64,000 bases of DNA from CAIKZY01 sp044374195 (GCA_044374195.1 JBILOY010000002.1:93924-157923); one strand, 5' to 3'. Shown: positions 8,168-16,285, numbered from the stretch's first letter. The notes: generated from the sequence alone by a model not told the origin. Numbers and translations: made by a program.

Positions 8168-8949
8168 CAGACGGCCTCCTCGTGTCCGAGGTATGCCTCG
8201 AGAACCGCGGGGTTGTTGCGGATCTCCGCGGGCGTGCCGGAGGCGATGACCTTGCCGGCATCGAGTACCCAGATCAGGTCGCAGACGTTCATGACGAGAT
8301 CCATGTGGTGCTCGACGAGCAGCACAGTGCGCTGCGGTGTCCAGCTGCGGATGAGTGCACCGAGCTCGGCGATGTCTCCGACGCTGACGCCGCCGGCGGG
8401 CTCGTCGAGGAGAACAATTGAGGGGTCACTCACCAGCGCACGAGCAAGCGCCACTCTCTTCTGAACCGGATACGGAAGCTCAGCGGGAAGTCGATCGCGG
8501 GCATCGGCAACGCCGAGTTCGTCCATCACTGCAAGTGCTCGTTCGCGAAGCCGTGAAGTGCGCGAATCTGCCCACGGCATCGCGAGCCCATCGGCGATGA
8601 TGCCAGTGCGAATCGAGGACGAACCGCCGAGCATGACGTTGTCGAGCGCGGACAGCGATGCGAACAGCCCGACACCCTGCAAGGTTCGCGAAACGCCGAG
8701 CTTGGTGAGCCGCTGAGGACGAATGCGGCGCTGCAGGGCACCGTTGATGGTCACGGTGCCGGAGTCGGCGGAGAGGAAACCCGAGAGCACATTGAACACT
8801 GTGGTCTTGCCGGCGCCGTTCGGGCCAATAAGACCTGTGACAGCACCCTTGGGCACGTCGATGCTCACCGAGTCGAGAATCTGCAGCCCGGAGAGTCGAA
8901 TGGAGATGTCACGAAGTGAGATCGCCGAATCTCCCGGCACCCCACTCAT
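8167..8949 (-). CDS. livG: Branched-chain amino acid-type ABC transporter ATPase, LivG-like
   Basis: First gene of the liv operon. I placed the start at ATG 8949 (MSGVPGDSAISLRDISIRL): GGAG lies a few bases upstream, and sequence further upstream reads into the rplA terminator. The 260 residues carry Walker A GPNGAGKTT, the LivG-type divergent signature LPYPVQKRVALARAL and Walker B SIVLLDEPAGGVS, then LLVEHHMDLVMNVCD, characteristic of LivG. Pairs with LivF as the ATPase heterodimer. Confidence 0.92.
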   Translation of the reverse strand: MSGVPGDSAISLRDISIRLSGLQILDSVSIDVPKGAVTGLIGPNGAGKTTVFNVLSGFLSADSGTVTINGALQRRIRPQRLTKLGVSRTLQGVGLFASLSALDNVMLGGSSSIRTGIIADGLAMPWADSRTSRLRERALAVMDELGVADARDRLPAELPYPVQKRVALARALVSDPSIVLLDEPAGGVSVGDIAELGALIRSWTPQRTVLLVEHHMDLVMNVCDLIWVLDAGKVIASGTPAEIRNNPAVLEAYLGHEEAV

Positions 8950-9041
8950 GCGACTCCGTCCCTCACCCGAAAATCCACCCTGCCCTTTTGGCGGTCCTTC
9001 AGTCTGTCGCGAGCACAGGGGTCGGTCAATCATTTCGGGAC

Positions 9042-9076
9042 AAAACGAAGGAGGGGCAGCCATCGGCTGCCCCTCC
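9042..9076 (-). terminator. Rho-independent terminator after rplA
   Basis: Minus strand GGAGGGGCAGC, short loop, GCTGCCCCTCC, then TTCGTTTTG, 19 bases past the rplA stop. It ends the secE-nusG-rplK-rplA transcript before the liv operon, so livG needs its own promoter in 8950-9041; I see no clear one there. Confidence 0.85.
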
Positions 9077-9094
9077 TCGATACGTGCGTGACGA

Positions 9095-9808
9095 CTAGAT
9101 GTCGTCCTCAACGGTGAGGTTCTTAACGCGGTTGGAGTCAACCTGCACGCCCGGACCCATGGTCGAGGAGAAGGTTGCCTTCTTGATGTAGCGACCCTTG
9201 GCTGCGGACGGCTTCAGGCGCAGGACCTCATCGAGGGCAGCCGCGTAATTCTCGACGAGCTGGGTCTCGGTGAACGAGGCCTTGCCAATCGGGAACTGCA
9301 GGTTGGAGTGCTTGTCGGCACGGAACTCGATCTTGCCGCCCTTGATGTCATCGACTGCCTTCGCGACATCCATGGTGACGGTGCCGGTCTTCGGGTTCGG
9401 CATCAGGCCACGGGGACCGAGCACCTTGCCCAGGGTTCCGACCTTGCCCATGAGATCGGGCGTGCAGACGGCGGCGTCGAAATCAGTCCAGCCTCCGCGC
9501 ACCTTCTCGATGAGATCGTCGGAACCGACAAAGTCGGCCCCTGCTGCGCGTGCTTCATCAGCCTTCTCGCCGTTGGCGAAGACCAGGACCCGGGCGGTCT
9601 TGCCGGTGCCGTGCGGAAGGTTGACGGTGCCACGCACCATCTGGTCAGCCTTGCGGGGATCAATGCCCAAACGCATGGAGACCTCAACGGTCGGATCGAA
9701 CTTGCTTGCGACGCCGGCCTTGACGAGACGAACGGCCGAGAGCGGTGAGTACAGCTCATCGGGGTTGATCATCTCAGCGGCGGCGCGGTATGCCTTGCTG
9801 CGCTTCAT
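9095..9808 (-). CDS. rplA: 50S ribosomal protein uL1
   Basis: Ribosomal stalk protein that binds 23S rRNA and, in many bacteria, represses its own rplK-rplA mRNA. 237 aa with the L1 landmarks FDPTVEVSMRLGIDPRKADQ (about residues 37-56), GTVNLPHGTGK, and the signature DLMGKVGTLGKVLGPRGLMP (about 118-137). Starts MKRSKAYRAAAEMI; an AAGGAG-like motif is upstream. Follows rplK with a 74-bp gap and is closed by a strong terminator. Confidence 0.98.
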   Translation of the reverse strand: MKRSKAYRAAAEMINPDELYSPLSAVRLVKAGVASKFDPTVEVSMRLGIDPRKADQMVRGTVNLPHGTGKTARVLVFANGEKADEARAAGADFVGSDDLIEKVRGGWTDFDAAVCTPDLMGKVGTLGKVLGPRGLMPNPKTGTVTMDVAKAVDDIKGGKIEFRADKHSNLQFPIGKASFTETQLVENYAAALDEVLRLKPSAAKGRYIKKATFSSTMGPGVQVDSNRVKNLTVEDDI

Positions 9809-9882
9809 ATTCTGCTCCTTCGCAGTGTGTGGTTAGTGAGCCGCGCAGGCTCTCCCACGTGAATCGGATTTTGGAGTTTCCG

Positions 9883-10314
9883 TTAGGAAACGGTGATGCC
9901 CATCTGACGAGCGGTGCCCTCGATGATCTTCATCGCGGCATCAATGTCATTGGCATTGAGATCGGGCATCTTGGTGGTGGCGATCTCGCGGACCTGATCC
10001 TGCGTGATGGATCCGGCCTTGACCTTGTGCGGCTCGCCCGAGCCCTTCTCCAGGCCAGCGGCCTTGAGAATGAGGCGGGATGCCGGCGGGGTCTTCAGAA
10101 CGAAGTCGAACGTGCGGTCTTCATAGACCGTGATCTCGACGGGGATGATGTTGCCGCGCTGGGATTCCGTGGCCGCGTTGTAGGCCTTGCAGAATTCCAT
10201 GATGTTCACGCCGTGCTGGCCAAGTGCAGGGCCAACGGGCGGCGCGGGGTTCGCGGCGCCTGCCTGAATTTGGAGCTTGATCAGGCCGGCAACCTTCTTC
10301 TTCTTGGGTGCCAT
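9883..10314 (-). CDS. rplK: 50S ribosomal protein uL11
   Basis: GTPase-associated-centre protein, 143 aa. I chose ATG 10314 (MAPKKKKVAGLIKLQIQAG) because this is the normal N-terminus and the open frame above it lies in a structured leader. The thiopeptide/L11 motif QAGAANPAPPVGPALGQHGV and NIMEFCKAYNA are present, as is the C-terminal rRNA-binding domain (ITQDQVREIATTKMPDLNAN). AAGGA lies 11 bases upstream, somewhat far. Next to nusG and rplA as usual. Confidence 0.97.
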   Translation of the reverse strand: MAPKKKKVAGLIKLQIQAGAANPAPPVGPALGQHGVNIMEFCKAYNAATESQRGNIIPVEITVYEDRTFDFVLKTPPASRLILKAAGLEKGSGEPHKVKAGSITQDQVREIATTKMPDLNANDIDAAMKIIEGTARQMGITVS

Positions 10315-10343
10315 GGTGATTCGGGTCCTTACCTGTGTGATTA

Positions 10344-10424
10344 CCTCGCGAGTTCCCCGCGAGGGACAAGCTAACCGCCGGATCGTGCTCGGCGGGGTCA
10401 TGCAATCTGCGGGTTACCCCGCAG
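10344..10424 (-). promoter_or_regulatory. Three-hairpin nusG-rplK intergenic leader
   Basis: Three perfect stems follow one another in the 114-bp gap: CTGCGGG-GTAA-CCCGCAG (10424-10407, 4 bases after the nusG stop), CGGCGG/CCGCCG-type (10395-10375) and CCTCGCG/CGCGAGG (10364-10344). None has a T-tract, so they are not simple terminators. Autoregulation by L1 on the rplK leader is known elsewhere; whether one of these is the L1 site is inference. Confidence 0.5.
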
Positions 10425-10428
10425 AAGA

Positions 10429-11277
10429 TCAGGTGTTCTTCTGGATCTGGCTGAAGGCGAGCTCGACCGGGGTCTCGCGGCCGAAGATCTCGACCAGGCC
10501 GGTGACCTTCTGCGCCTCGATGTTGATCTCTGAGATCGAGGCATGCAAGGTGGCGAAGGGTCCGTCGACCACCGTGACCGAGTCACCGATCGAGAAGTCG
10601 ATCTCGATAGCCGGTGCACTCGAGGACAAGCCGCCCGAGCCTGCAGGCGCACCGGGTGCGCCTGCCTTCTTCTCGGGGACGGGTGCGAGGATCGCGACGA
10701 CCTCATCGAGGGTCAGCGGTGCGGGCTGGTGGCCGTGACCGACGAAGCCGGTGACACCGGGGGTGTGGCGCACGACGCCCCATGACTCATCGGTGAGTTC
10801 CATGCGAACAAGGACGTAGCCGGGAAACTTGTTGCGACGAACGAGCTTGCGCACGCCGCTCTTGATCTCGGTCACCTCTTCCATCGGCACCTCGATCTGG
10901 AAGATGTAGTCCTCGACGTTCAGGCTGACCAGGCGGCTCTCGAGGTTGCCCTTGACCTTGTTCTCGTAGCCAGCGTAGGAGTGGATGACGTACCAATCAC
11001 CGGGAGAGATGCGCATCTGCTCCTTGAATGCGGCGACGGGATCTTCCTCCTCTTCTTCGATCTCGACAGCGACCTCGGCGGCGATCTCTGCCTCGATCTC
11101 GATCACAGCGGCATCGACGATCAGTTCGGCATCGATCTCTGCATCGAGTGCGGCAGTAGTCACGACATCCGCGGCCGCCGTCTCGGCGATCTCATCCGCG
11201 GCGGACAGCACTGCGGCAACCTCTGCCTCGAAGTCATCAGCGGCGAACTCTTGGTCCAGATCGGACACGGCGGTCAT
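10429..11277 (-). CDS. nusG: Transcription termination/antitermination factor NusG
   Basis: RNA polymerase-binding elongation factor that links to Rho or ribosomal S10. Of 282 residues the first 85 or so are a strongly acidic Ala/Glu/Asp extension ending EIEEEEEDPVAAFKEQM, as is common in actinobacterial NusG. The NGN domain follows (WYVIHSYAGYENKVKGNLE, VLVRMELTDESWGVVRHTPG, VTGFVG), then a Gly/Ala/Pro-rich linker (about 213-227) and the KOW domain (GDSVTVVDGPF, EAQKVTGLVEIFGRETPVEL). Lies between secE and rplK. Confidence 0.96.
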   Translation of the reverse strand: MTAVSDLDQEFAADDFEAEVAAVLSAADEIAETAAADVVTTAALDAEIDAELIVDAAVIEIEAEIAAEVAVEIEEEEEDPVAAFKEQMRISPGDWYVIHSYAGYENKVKGNLESRLVSLNVEDYIFQIEVPMEEVTEIKSGVRKLVRRNKFPGYVLVRMELTDESWGVVRHTPGVTGFVGHGHQPAPLTLDEVVAILAPVPEKKAGAPGAPAGSGGLSSSAPAIEIDFSIGDSVTVVDGPFATLHASISEINIEAQKVTGLVEIFGRETPVELAFSQIQKNT

Positions 11278-11317
11278 TCTCCTTAATAGACGAACAGGGT
11301 GGGGGAAGTGAGCGTGA

Positions 11318-11563
11318 TCATCCGAAGATGAGCAGGACTCCCTTAGTGAAGATGTAATCGAAACCGGCGATGATCGCCGCGACGACGGCCACGAACACGA
11401 TGACGATCGTCGTGTAGGCGATCAACTCCTTGCGAGTCGGCCAGATGACCTTGCGCAGCTCGACGACGACCTGGCGGATGAACAGCGCGAGGCGCGAAAA
11501 AATGTTCCCGCGCGAACGACGCGCGTCGGAGCTCGAGCGCTCTGACGTGTCGGTGTCTGTCAT
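11318..11563 (-). CDS. secE: Preprotein translocase subunit SecE
   Basis: Small essential SecYEG subunit, 81 aa. I chose ATG 11563 (MTDTDTSERSSSDARRSRG), with GAAGG upstream; the longer open frame above reads through tRNA-Trp and is not real. Cytoplasmic amphipathic helix RLALFIRQVVVELRKVIWP with the family motif, TRKELIAYTT, then one membrane segment (IVIVFVAVVAAIIAG). Between tRNA-Trp and nusG, the usual actinobacterial position. Confidence 0.96.
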   Translation of the reverse strand: MTDTDTSERSSSDARRSRGNIFSRLALFIRQVVVELRKVIWPTRKELIAYTTIVIVFVAVVAAIIAGFDYIFTKGVLLIFG

Positions 11564-11634
11564 GACTGCCTTCTCTTCGTGTTCTTGAGTAGTGCTGGTG
11601 GTGCAACCTGCTGCCCGGTCGTATGACCGCTGCG

Positions 11635-11707
11635 CAGGGCCGGAGGGACTTGAACCCCCAACCCCCGGTTTTGGAGACCGGTGCTCTACCAGTTGAGCTA
11701 CGACCCT
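11635..11707 (-). tRNA. trnW: tRNA-Trp (anticodon CCA)
   Basis: Minus-strand cloverleaf: acceptor AGGGTCG/CGGCCCT, D arm GCTC...GAGC, anticodon stem CCGGT/ACCGG with loop CTCCAAA, T arm GGGGG-TTCAAGT-CCCTC, discriminator G. CCA is not encoded. It lies upstream of secE-nusG, as in Streptomyces and Mycobacterium, and is probably co-transcribed with them. Confidence 0.95.
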
Positions 11708-11768
11708 TTGTGAGGAGAAGTCGACTGCCTTTGGGCAGGCTGCCGCCAAGCTTCCTTACGGAGGAGTG

Positions 11769-11799
11769 AGTCTACGGCCCCCGCCGAAGGACGGTCCAA
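11769..11799 (-). promoter_or_regulatory. Candidate promoter for tRNA-Trp-secE-nusG
   Basis: Minus strand: TTGGAC (11799-11794), 19-base spacer, TAGACT (11774-11769), about 60 bases upstream of the tRNA. Good hexamers for a housekeeping sigma factor but a long spacer. Confidence 0.4.
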
Positions 11800-11887
11800 T
11801 CGGGCATTTCGGGCTCTCTCTAGCCCGGATCGGCACCCCTACGGATGCCCGATCAGCGCCCCCGAACGAGCCTGGAACAATGGGCCC

Positions 11888-13090
11888 ATGACTTCACGCA
11901 TCTCCGACCGGATCTCCTCCATCACTGAATCGGCCACCCTCGCCGTCGACGCCAAGGCCAAGGCACTCAAGGCCGCCGGACGCCCCGTCATCGGCTTCGG
12001 AGCCGGTGAGCCCGACTTCCCGACCCCCGACTACATCGTCGAGGCGGCCGTGGCGGCGTGTCGGGTGCCCTCGATGCACCGTTACACACCGGCCGGCGGA
12101 CTCCCCGAGCTCAAGGAAGCCATCGTCGCCAAGACCCTGCGCGACAGCGGCTACGCCGTCACCGCGGCTCAGGTGATGGTCACCAACGGCGGTAAGCAAG
12201 CGCTCTACAACGCCTTCGCCACCTTGCTCGATCCAGGAGACGAGGCGATCTTGCCCGCGCCGTACTGGACCACCTACCCCGAGGCAATCCGTCTCGCCGG
12301 CGGCGTGCCGGTTGAGGTCATGACCGACGAGACCAGCGGCTACCGCGCCACCGTTGCCCAGCTCGAGGCAGCGCGTACCCCCCGCACCAAGCTGGTCGTC
12401 TTCGTCTCTCCCTCGAACCCGACAGGCGCCGTCTATTCCCCTGCCGAGGTCAAGGCCATCGGCGAATGGGCCCTCGCTCACGGCATCTGGGTCGTTACTG
12501 ACGAGATCTACGAGCACCTCGTCTACGGAGATGCCGAGTTCAGCTCGATGCCGGTACTCGTGCCCGGTCTCGCCGATACCTGCGTCATCGTCAACGGCGT
12601 CGCGAAGACCTATGCAATGACCGGCTGGCGCGTCGGATGGCTCATCGGCCCGGCCGATGTCATCAAGGCCGCCACCAACCTGCAATCCCACGCAACCTCG
12701 AATGTCTCGAACGTCGCACAGGCAGCTGCGATCGCAGCAGTCTCCGGTGATCTCGCAGCAGTTGACGAGATGAAGGTTGCGTTCGACCGTCGCCGCCAGC
12801 TGATCGTCGCGATGCTCAACGAGATCGACGGCGTCGAGTGCCCGTCACCTGAGGGCGCGTTCTATGTGTACCCGTCAGTGAAGGCCCTGATCGGAAAGAC
12901 GCTGCGCGGCAAGACCATCGGGTCGTCCGCCGAGCTCGCGAACATCATTCTCGACGAAGCCGAGGTCGCAGTCGTTCCGGGTGAAGCCTTCGGCACTCCC
13001 GGCTACCTGCGCCTGTCGTATGCCCTCAGTGACGCCGACATCACCGAAGGCGTCACTCGCATGCACAAGCTGCTGTCAGAAGCCAGCTAA
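11888..13090 (+). CDS. aspC: Aspartate/aromatic aminotransferase-type enzyme (PLP class I)
   Basis: Pyridoxal-phosphate aminotransferase, 400 aa, most like the bacterial class Ib aspartate aminotransferases: transfers the amino group of aspartate (possibly also prephenate) to 2-oxoglutarate. Landmarks: GFGAGEPDFPTPDYI near residue 38, RYTPAGG, NGGKQALYNA, the SPSNPTGAVY loop (about 175), TDEIYEHLVYG with the cofactor Asp and Tyr, the Schiff-base lysine in NGVAKTYAMTGWRVG (about residue 240), and LRLSYALSD near the end. Single plus-strand gene; its last 15 bases overlap the 3' end of murB. Conserved neighbour of tRNA-Trp in Streptomyces-like genomes. Confidence 0.92.
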   Translation: MTSRISDRISSITESATLAVDAKAKALKAAGRPVIGFGAGEPDFPTPDYIVEAAVAACRVPSMHRYTPAGGLPELKEAIVAKTLRDSGYAVTAAQVMVTNGGKQALYNAFATLLDPGDEAILPAPYWTTYPEAIRLAGGVPVEVMTDETSGYRATVAQLEAARTPRTKLVVFVSPSNPTGAVYSPAEVKAIGEWALAHGIWVVTDEIYEHLVYGDAEFSSMPVLVPGLADTCVIVNGVAKTYAMTGWRVGWLIGPADVIKAATNLQSHATSNVSNVAQAAAIAAVSGDLAAVDEMKVAFDRRRQLIVAMLNEIDGVECPSPEGAFYVYPSVKALIGKTLRGKTIGSSAELANIILDEAEVAVVPGEAFGTPGYLRLSYALSDADITEGVTRMHKLLSEAS

Positions 13091-14101
13091 CTGCGGCTCG
13101 GGCACGAGTTCGATCCCGAACACCTCGAGAACTCGTTGGCGTATGACGTCGGCGAGTTCTCGTATGTCTGCTGCCGAGGCGCCACCGGCATTGCTCAGAG
13201 CAAGGGTGTGCTTGGTGGATACGCGGGCGCGCGAGTCTGCGTTCACGCGAAAGCCTCGCTCGATACCGGCATTTTCGATAAGCCATGCGGCGCTCAACTT
13301 CACGCCGGCCTCACTCGGATAGCGCGGGCATTCACCCGGCACGGTGGTGGCGGTCACCGCGTCGATGATCGGATTAGTGAAGAAGGAACCCGCGCTCCAC
13401 GTGTCAGTGTCGGTGTCATCGAGCACCATCCCCTTCTCGCGTCGGAGCGCGAGGACTGCCTCGCGGATGCGCGACAACGGGAGTTCGTCACCAACACTTA
13501 CCTCAAGTTCTCGTGCCAACTGCACGTATTCGACTGAGCCGCGATCGCCCGACGAAAGCTCGAGCACGACCTCGAGCACCACGAACTGATTCGGCTCGCG
13601 CTTGAAGCGACTTGATCGATAACCGAACTCGCACTGCGCCCCCGACAAGGTGACGAGCGAAGACGTACTGCGATCCCAGGCGCGCACTTCGCGGATCACC
13701 TGGGAGATGTCTTGGCCATAGGCACCGACGTTCTGCACGGGCGTGGCGCCAACGAGCCCGGGAATGCCCGAGAGCGCTTCGATGCCCGACCAGCCCTGCC
13801 CGACTGCACGCGCAACGAGGGCGTCCCACGACTCACCGGCGGCGACGGTTAGCTGAACGACGGAGCCGGTCTCGACAACGTCAACGCCCCTGGTGCGAAT
13901 AGCGATCACTGTCCCGGCAAATCCTGCATCGGAGCACAGCAGATTGCTTCCACCCCCGATCAGCAGGACAGGCGCACCTGCCGAATCAGCAGATCGCACG
14001 GCCTCGATCAACTCGAGTTCGGTAGTCGCGATGATCAGTGAGCCGATTGACCCGCCCACGCGAAATGTCGTCAGCTCAGCGAGCGCCGGACGACTAGTCA
14101 T
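13076..14101 (-). CDS. murB: UDP-N-acetylenolpyruvoylglucosamine reductase
   Basis: FAD enzyme that reduces UDP-GlcNAc-enolpyruvate to UDP-MurNAc in peptidoglycan synthesis. 341 aa from ATG 14101 (MTSRPALAELTTFRVGG); a GTG three codons upstream is also possible and neither has a clear ribosome binding site. FAD-binding motif VLLIGGGSNLL, the substrate motif ALSGIPGLVGATPVQNVGAY, FGYRSSRFK, and the type I catalytic segment DTWSAGSFFTNPI with Ser as proton donor are all present, as is AAWLIENAG. Convergent with aspC; downstream of the glycosyltransferase-like gene. Confidence 0.95.
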   Translation of the reverse strand: MTSRPALAELTTFRVGGSIGSLIIATTELELIEAVRSADSAGAPVLLIGGGSNLLCSDAGFAGTVIAIRTRGVDVVETGSVVQLTVAAGESWDALVARAVGQGWSGIEALSGIPGLVGATPVQNVGAYGQDISQVIREVRAWDRSTSSLVTLSGAQCEFGYRSSRFKREPNQFVVLEVVLELSSGDRGSVEYVQLARELEVSVGDELPLSRIREAVLALRREKGMVLDDTDTDTWSAGSFFTNPIIDAVTATTVPGECPRYPSEAGVKLSAAWLIENAGIERGFRVNADSRARVSTKHTLALSNAGGASAADIRELADVIRQRVLEVFGIELVPEPQLAGF

Positions 14102-14119
14102 GGGGAGCACGCTACGTGA

Positions 14120-15049
14120 TCAGTGATGCAAGATCTCGTCACGACCGCGGTAGGCCTGCAGGATTCGGTCATAGGTCTTGCGCGACTCCTTGTCGCGGTG
14201 CGCCGGATCAGAGTCGTAATACCCGCGGTGACGGTCCTGCCTCACCGCGAGCTCGGCAGTCGGCACGACGAGGGAACCGCCCGCAGCACGAAGGGCAAGT
14301 GACCATTCGAGATCGGCATTGCGGTAGAACTTCGCCTTCGGATGCGGAGGCGTCGCCAACGCTGCCTCGCGATCGAGTGCGGCGAAGTACCCGAGCAGTA
14401 CATCGACCTCACCGGGGCCCGCATCGATCACCGAGCGCCAAGCATCGTCGACGTCGACATTCGTGCCCTTCCAGCCCGCACCCACGACAGCGCCACCCAC
14501 TGCCGAGACCAGCGGCGTGACCGCATCGCCTTCGAGAACCGAGGAAAGATCCATGATGATGTGCACCCTCGCAGCGGAGATCTGCAGAAGGGCGGTGACA
14601 GCGGCTGACCAACCGGCCTGCTGCAGGGTCTGTGCGCAGTGCAGTTCGACGATGCGTGACTCATTCGCGCGTGCGTATTCGTGCAGCACCAGACCGGCGT
14701 CGTCGACGTTGCCAAGATCGAGCCCGATCACGACAGCGCCTTCGGGGGCGTGTTCGAGCAGCGCATCAAGACATGTGCGCAGGTCGTCGGGCCAGCCATC
14801 GACAATGACACCGATCGTGCATAGCGACGCATCAACTCGAGGCGATTGTTCCGCGAGCAACGTAAGAGTCGCCGCCACCTCGAACGGCGGTCGCTCACTG
14901 AGCACATAGCCGTCGGCGGAGTCCTTGATCAACCACCCTGCTGCAGCAATCGCATCGCGCAGTTCATCGGAGAGTGCGAAATCCTTGTCAGCACGGGCCT
15001 GCGCACGCGCGTCGGCGAGGGCGATGACCTCGGCGGGAGCAGTGGACAT
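14120..15049 (-). CDS. Glycosyltransferase-like protein with a CysS C-terminal-like N-terminus
   Basis: 309 aa from ATG 15049 (a GTG one codon upstream overlaps the hadB stop). Residues 8-50 (ALADARAQARADKDFALSDE, then LRDAIAAAGWLIKDSADGY) resemble the C-terminal helical motif of cysteinyl-tRNA synthetase. The remainder looks like a diverged family 2 glycosyltransferase: a nucleotide-binding-like beta-alpha region, DLSSVLEGDAV where a DxD would be expected, the acceptor-type motif FYRNADLEWSLALRAAG (about 242-258), and a basic tail like HRGYYDSD...RILQAYRGRDEIL. The missing DxD makes activity uncertain. Stands between murB and hadB, so a cell-envelope role is plausible but unproven. Confidence 0.6.
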   Translation of the reverse strand: MSTAPAEVIALADARAQARADKDFALSDELRDAIAAAGWLIKDSADGYVLSERPPFEVAATLTLLAEQSPRVDASLCTIGVIVDGWPDDLRTCLDALLEHAPEGAVVIGLDLGNVDDAGLVLHEYARANESRIVELHCAQTLQQAGWSAAVTALLQISAARVHIIMDLSSVLEGDAVTPLVSAVGGAVVGAGWKGTNVDVDDAWRSVIDAGPGEVDVLLGYFAALDREAALATPPHPKAKFYRNADLEWSLALRAAGGSLVVPTAELAVRQDRHRGYYDSDPAHRDKESRKTYDRILQAYRGRDEILHH

Positions 15050-15051
15050 CA

Positions 15052-15474
15052 CTACGGCAGCCGGACGACAGCCTGGGCCTTGCCCAGGACGGTGGAGTCA
15101 TCGCACGAGGCAGCGATGGTGATCACGACGGTGTTGTCATCGCGCTTCTCGGTGACCTTCGCGCTGACAGTGAGAGTTGCGCCTTTGTCGTCATCGGGCA
15201 CCACGACAGGGCGAGTAAATCGGCAGCCGTAATCGAGCAGCGCCCCCGGATCACCAAGCCAGTCGGTGACGACTCGTACGGCCTCGGCCATCGTGTACAT
15301 ACCGTGGGCAATGACATTCGGCAGGCCTACTGAGGTAGCCACGCGCTCGTTCCAATGAATGACGTTGAAGTCGCCCGAGGCGCCGCAGTAGCGCACGAGA
15401 TCGGCGCGAGTGATCGGGAAAGACTGGGCAGGCAGTTCGTAGCCGATCTCGATGTCAGCGAAGGCGGGGGTCAT
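15052..15474 (-). CDS. MaoC-type (R)-hydratase/dehydratase, HadB-like
   Basis: Hot-dog-fold protein, 140 aa. Contains the hydratase 2 motif YCGASGDFNVIHWNERVATS followed by GLPNVIAHGMYTM; Asp and His of this motif are the catalytic pair in (R)-specific enoyl hydratases and in mycobacterial HadB. It overlaps hadA by 4 bp (ATGA), so the two products probably form a heterodimer. In mycobacteria HadAB dehydrates beta-hydroxyacyl-ACP in FAS-II; in actinobacteria without mycolic acids the substrate is not established. Confidence 0.85.
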   Translation of the reverse strand: MTPAFADIEIGYELPAQSFPITRADLVRYCGASGDFNVIHWNERVATSVGLPNVIAHGMYTMAEAVRVVTDWLGDPGALLDYGCRFTRPVVVPDDDKGATLTVSAKVTEKRDDNTVVITIAASCDDSTVLGKAQAVVRLP

Positions 15475-15929
15475 GCTCCGGCCTCCCCCACAGCTCGGGC
15501 CACGATGGTCGAGTAGGTGGTCACCACATGTTCACCCGAGGTGGTCGCGACATCGGCGCGAGCACTCAGCATGTCATTGCCGGCAACGGTGCGGGCGCTC
15601 TCAATGGTGGCCGTGACGACGAGCTCATCGCCGGCGCAGATGGGGCGGGCGTATACGAACCGCTGGTCACCATGAACAACGCGCGAGTAATCGAGGCCGA
15701 GATCAGGGTCGTGGGCGACGCCTGTGACTGCCCTGAGCGAGACCAGGATCGCAAAGGTGGGCGGCGCGATGATGTCGGCATAACCGAGTGCCACCGCTGC
15801 AGCGGGGTCGTGAAAGACCGGGTTGGAGTCGCCGATCGCTGACGCGAACTCGCGGATTTTCTCCCGCCCGACCTGGTAGACCTGGCTGGGCGGAAAACTG
15901 CGTCCGACGAACTCCTGGTTGAGTGCCAT
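15471..15929 (-). CDS. MaoC-like dehydratase subunit, HadA-like
   Basis: 152 aa, FAS1/HadA-type hot-dog domain without the full catalytic motif: residues REKIREFASAIGDSNPVFHD take the place of the active-site helix and PPTFAILVSLRA follows. HadA-type subunits bind substrate while HadB carries the catalytic residues. Starts MALNQEFVGRSFPPSQVYQV. Sits between rpmG and hadB in the order known from Mycobacterium (rpmG2-hadA-hadB) and Streptomyces. Confidence 0.86.
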   Translation of the reverse strand: MALNQEFVGRSFPPSQVYQVGREKIREFASAIGDSNPVFHDPAAAVALGYADIIAPPTFAILVSLRAVTGVAHDPDLGLDYSRVVHGDQRFVYARPICAGDELVVTATIESARTVAGNDMLSARADVATTSGEHVVTTYSTIVARAVGEAGA

Positions 15930-15941
15930 GAGGCTCTCGGA

Positions 15942-16109
15942 CTAGCGGGTCTCTTTGTGAGCCGTGTGCTTATTGCAGTTCGGGCAGAACTTCTTCGCCT
16001 CGAGACGATCGGGATCGTTGCGGCGGTTCTTCTTGGTGATGTAGTTACGGTGCTTGCAGTCCTCGCAGGCCATGGTGATCTTGGGGCGAATGTCGCTGGC
16101 CTTGGCCAT
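15942..16109 (-). CDS. rpmG: 50S ribosomal protein bL33
   Basis: 55 aa, MAKASDIRPKITMACEDCKH at the start and CPNCNKHTAHKETR at the end. Both CxxC pairs are kept (CEDC and CPNC), so this is the zinc-binding form. GAGGAAG lies upstream of ATG 16109. First gene of the rpmG-hadA-hadB run and downstream of tRNA-Met. Confidence 0.96.
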   Translation of the reverse strand: MAKASDIRPKITMACEDCKHRNYITKKNRRNDPDRLEAKKFCPNCNKHTAHKETR

Positions 16110-16176
16110 TGGACTTCCTCTTTCGTCTGGACGTGCGTTCGGGTGGTGCTGGTCTTGGTAGCGGGAGCTTCCAAGG

Positions 16177-16252
16177 TGGTAGCGGAGGCCGGATTTGAAC
16201 CGGCGACACAGCGATTATGAGCCGCTTGCTCTGCCAACTGAGCTACCCCGCC
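16177..16252 (-). tRNA. tRNA-Met (anticodon CAT), CCA encoded
   Basis: Minus strand GGCGGGG acceptor pairing with CTCCGCT (two G-T pairs), D arm GCTC...GAGC, anticodon stem AGCGG/TCGCT-type with loop CTCATAA, T arm CCGGTTCAAATCCGG, discriminator A and encoded CCA. The first acceptor pair and lack of three GC pairs in the anticodon stem fit the elongator form rather than the initiator. Confidence 0.93.
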
Positions 16253-16285
16253 GTGCGATGAGGCCTACCGACTCCTCATCAGCCG

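Noticed and set aside
11318..11749. 143-residue version of SecE
   Set aside because: The extra N-terminal residues are translation of tRNA-Trp; the family start is ATG 11563 with a ribosome binding site.
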